NCBI GenBank assembly: GCA_029979405.1
Contig: JAPOHM010000087.1
Coordinates: forward strand, 1 to 6,368
DNA from: Methanobacteriota archaeon
GTDB taxonomy: Archaea > Thermoplasmatota > Poseidoniia > Poseidoniales > Poseidoniaceae
Length of the DNA: 6,368 bases
Direction: 5' to 3'
In this document: positions 6,172 through 6,368 of the stretch, one piece after another
How positions within the stretch are numbered: position 1 is the stretch's first letter
How the letters are laid out: every line of letters starts with the position of its first letter
Position numbers and translations under genes: made by a program
The notes under the pieces: model-generated
The model's database searches: none
The model's input: the letters and a program-made list of their open reading frames with translations, nothing else
What the model was told of the DNA's origin: nothing

Positions 6172-6368
6172 ATGTCGGATGATGCACCGGTGTTTGAGAC
6201 CACGACCGGACCGGTTCGTGTTATCACCGCAGCAAGCCTGTTTGATGGGCATGATGCTGCAATCAACGTCATGCGCCGTCTAATCCAGACCAGTGGAGCT
6301 GAAGTTATCCACCTTGGACACGACCGCTCTGCAAAGGACGTGGTCGATTGTGCTGTTCAGGAAGACGC
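6172..6368 (+). CDS. icmF: IcmF-like acyl-CoA mutase, N-terminal cobalamin-binding domain (3' partial)
   Basis: The 65 complete codons to the window edge contain [20 protein letters not shown] and then [20 protein letters not shown], closely matching the start of fused isobutyryl-CoA mutase (IcmF). There an N-terminal B12 domain precedes a G-protein chaperone domain and the TIM-barrel mutase. The DGH at residues 25-27 supplies the DxH part of the base-off/His-on motif, where the histidine is the lower ligand of cobalt. The remaining B12 motifs and the rest of the protein lie outside the window. ATG at 6172 gives the family's usual short N-terminus. ATG 6142 or 6145 would add 9-10 residues, and TTG 6130 is also open. 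A separate mutase B12 subunit is possible, but the [13 protein letters not shown] style favours the fused enzyme. The enzyme rearranges branched and linear acyl-CoAs. Confidence 0.75.
   Translation, partial: MSDDAPVFETTTGPVRVITAASLFDGHDAAINVMRRLIQTSGAEVIHLGHDRSAKDVVDCAVQED

Noticed and set aside
6078..6272. 64-codon minus-strand frame ahead of nnr
   Set aside because: It runs antisense to the highly conserved IcmF B12-domain motif and overlaps the nnr start, so it is a shadow.

Overview
The window looks like a compact piece of archaeal chromosome, most likely a marine euryarchaeon of the Marine Group II (Poseidoniales) type. That placement is an inference. It rests on TATA-like boxes about 26 bases before several start codons with almost no leader, frequent AGA/AGG arginine codons in the ABC-F gene, and short intergenic gaps. 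A moderately AT-rich marine bacterium cannot be excluded, and no rRNA or other marker gene is present.

Layout. Positions 1-590 (+) hold an unrecognised cysteine-containing protein whose true start may lie before the window. Tail to tail with it, a 53-codon reading frame on the minus strand (597-758) has its own TATA-like box at 780-787. Next, on the minus strand, is a PPP-family metallophosphatase (814-1857). A 199-base divergent spacer follows, with inverted TATA-like elements, three copies of TTTTCACC/GGTGAAAA and a 34-codon reading frame (1963-2067) that overlaps the start of a TspO/MBR-family membrane protein (2057-2437). This TspO appears to lack the first transmembrane helix. A second small four-helix membrane protein of unknown function (2511-2939) has a TATA palindrome placed for leaderless transcription. 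An ABC-F ATPase (3033-4709) follows. It overlaps tail to tail by 56 bases with a bifunctional NAD(P)H-hydrate epimerase/dehydratase, Nnr (4654-6099, minus). Across a 42-base divergent gap from nnr, the window ends in the cobalamin-binding domain of an IcmF-like acyl-CoA mutase (from 6172, +).

Functionally this is mostly housekeeping and accessory metabolism rather than one pathway: nicotinamide cofactor repair (Nnr), ribosome-associated ATPase activity (ABC-F), B12-dependent acyl-CoA rearrangement (IcmF-like), protein or nucleotide phosphatase signalling (PPP), and porphyrin or stress sensing (TspO). I see no mobile element, CRISPR array, tRNA or rRNA. The most interesting parts are the two unannotated small reading frames with promoter-like signals and the shortened TspO. 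I found no convincing new multi-gene system.
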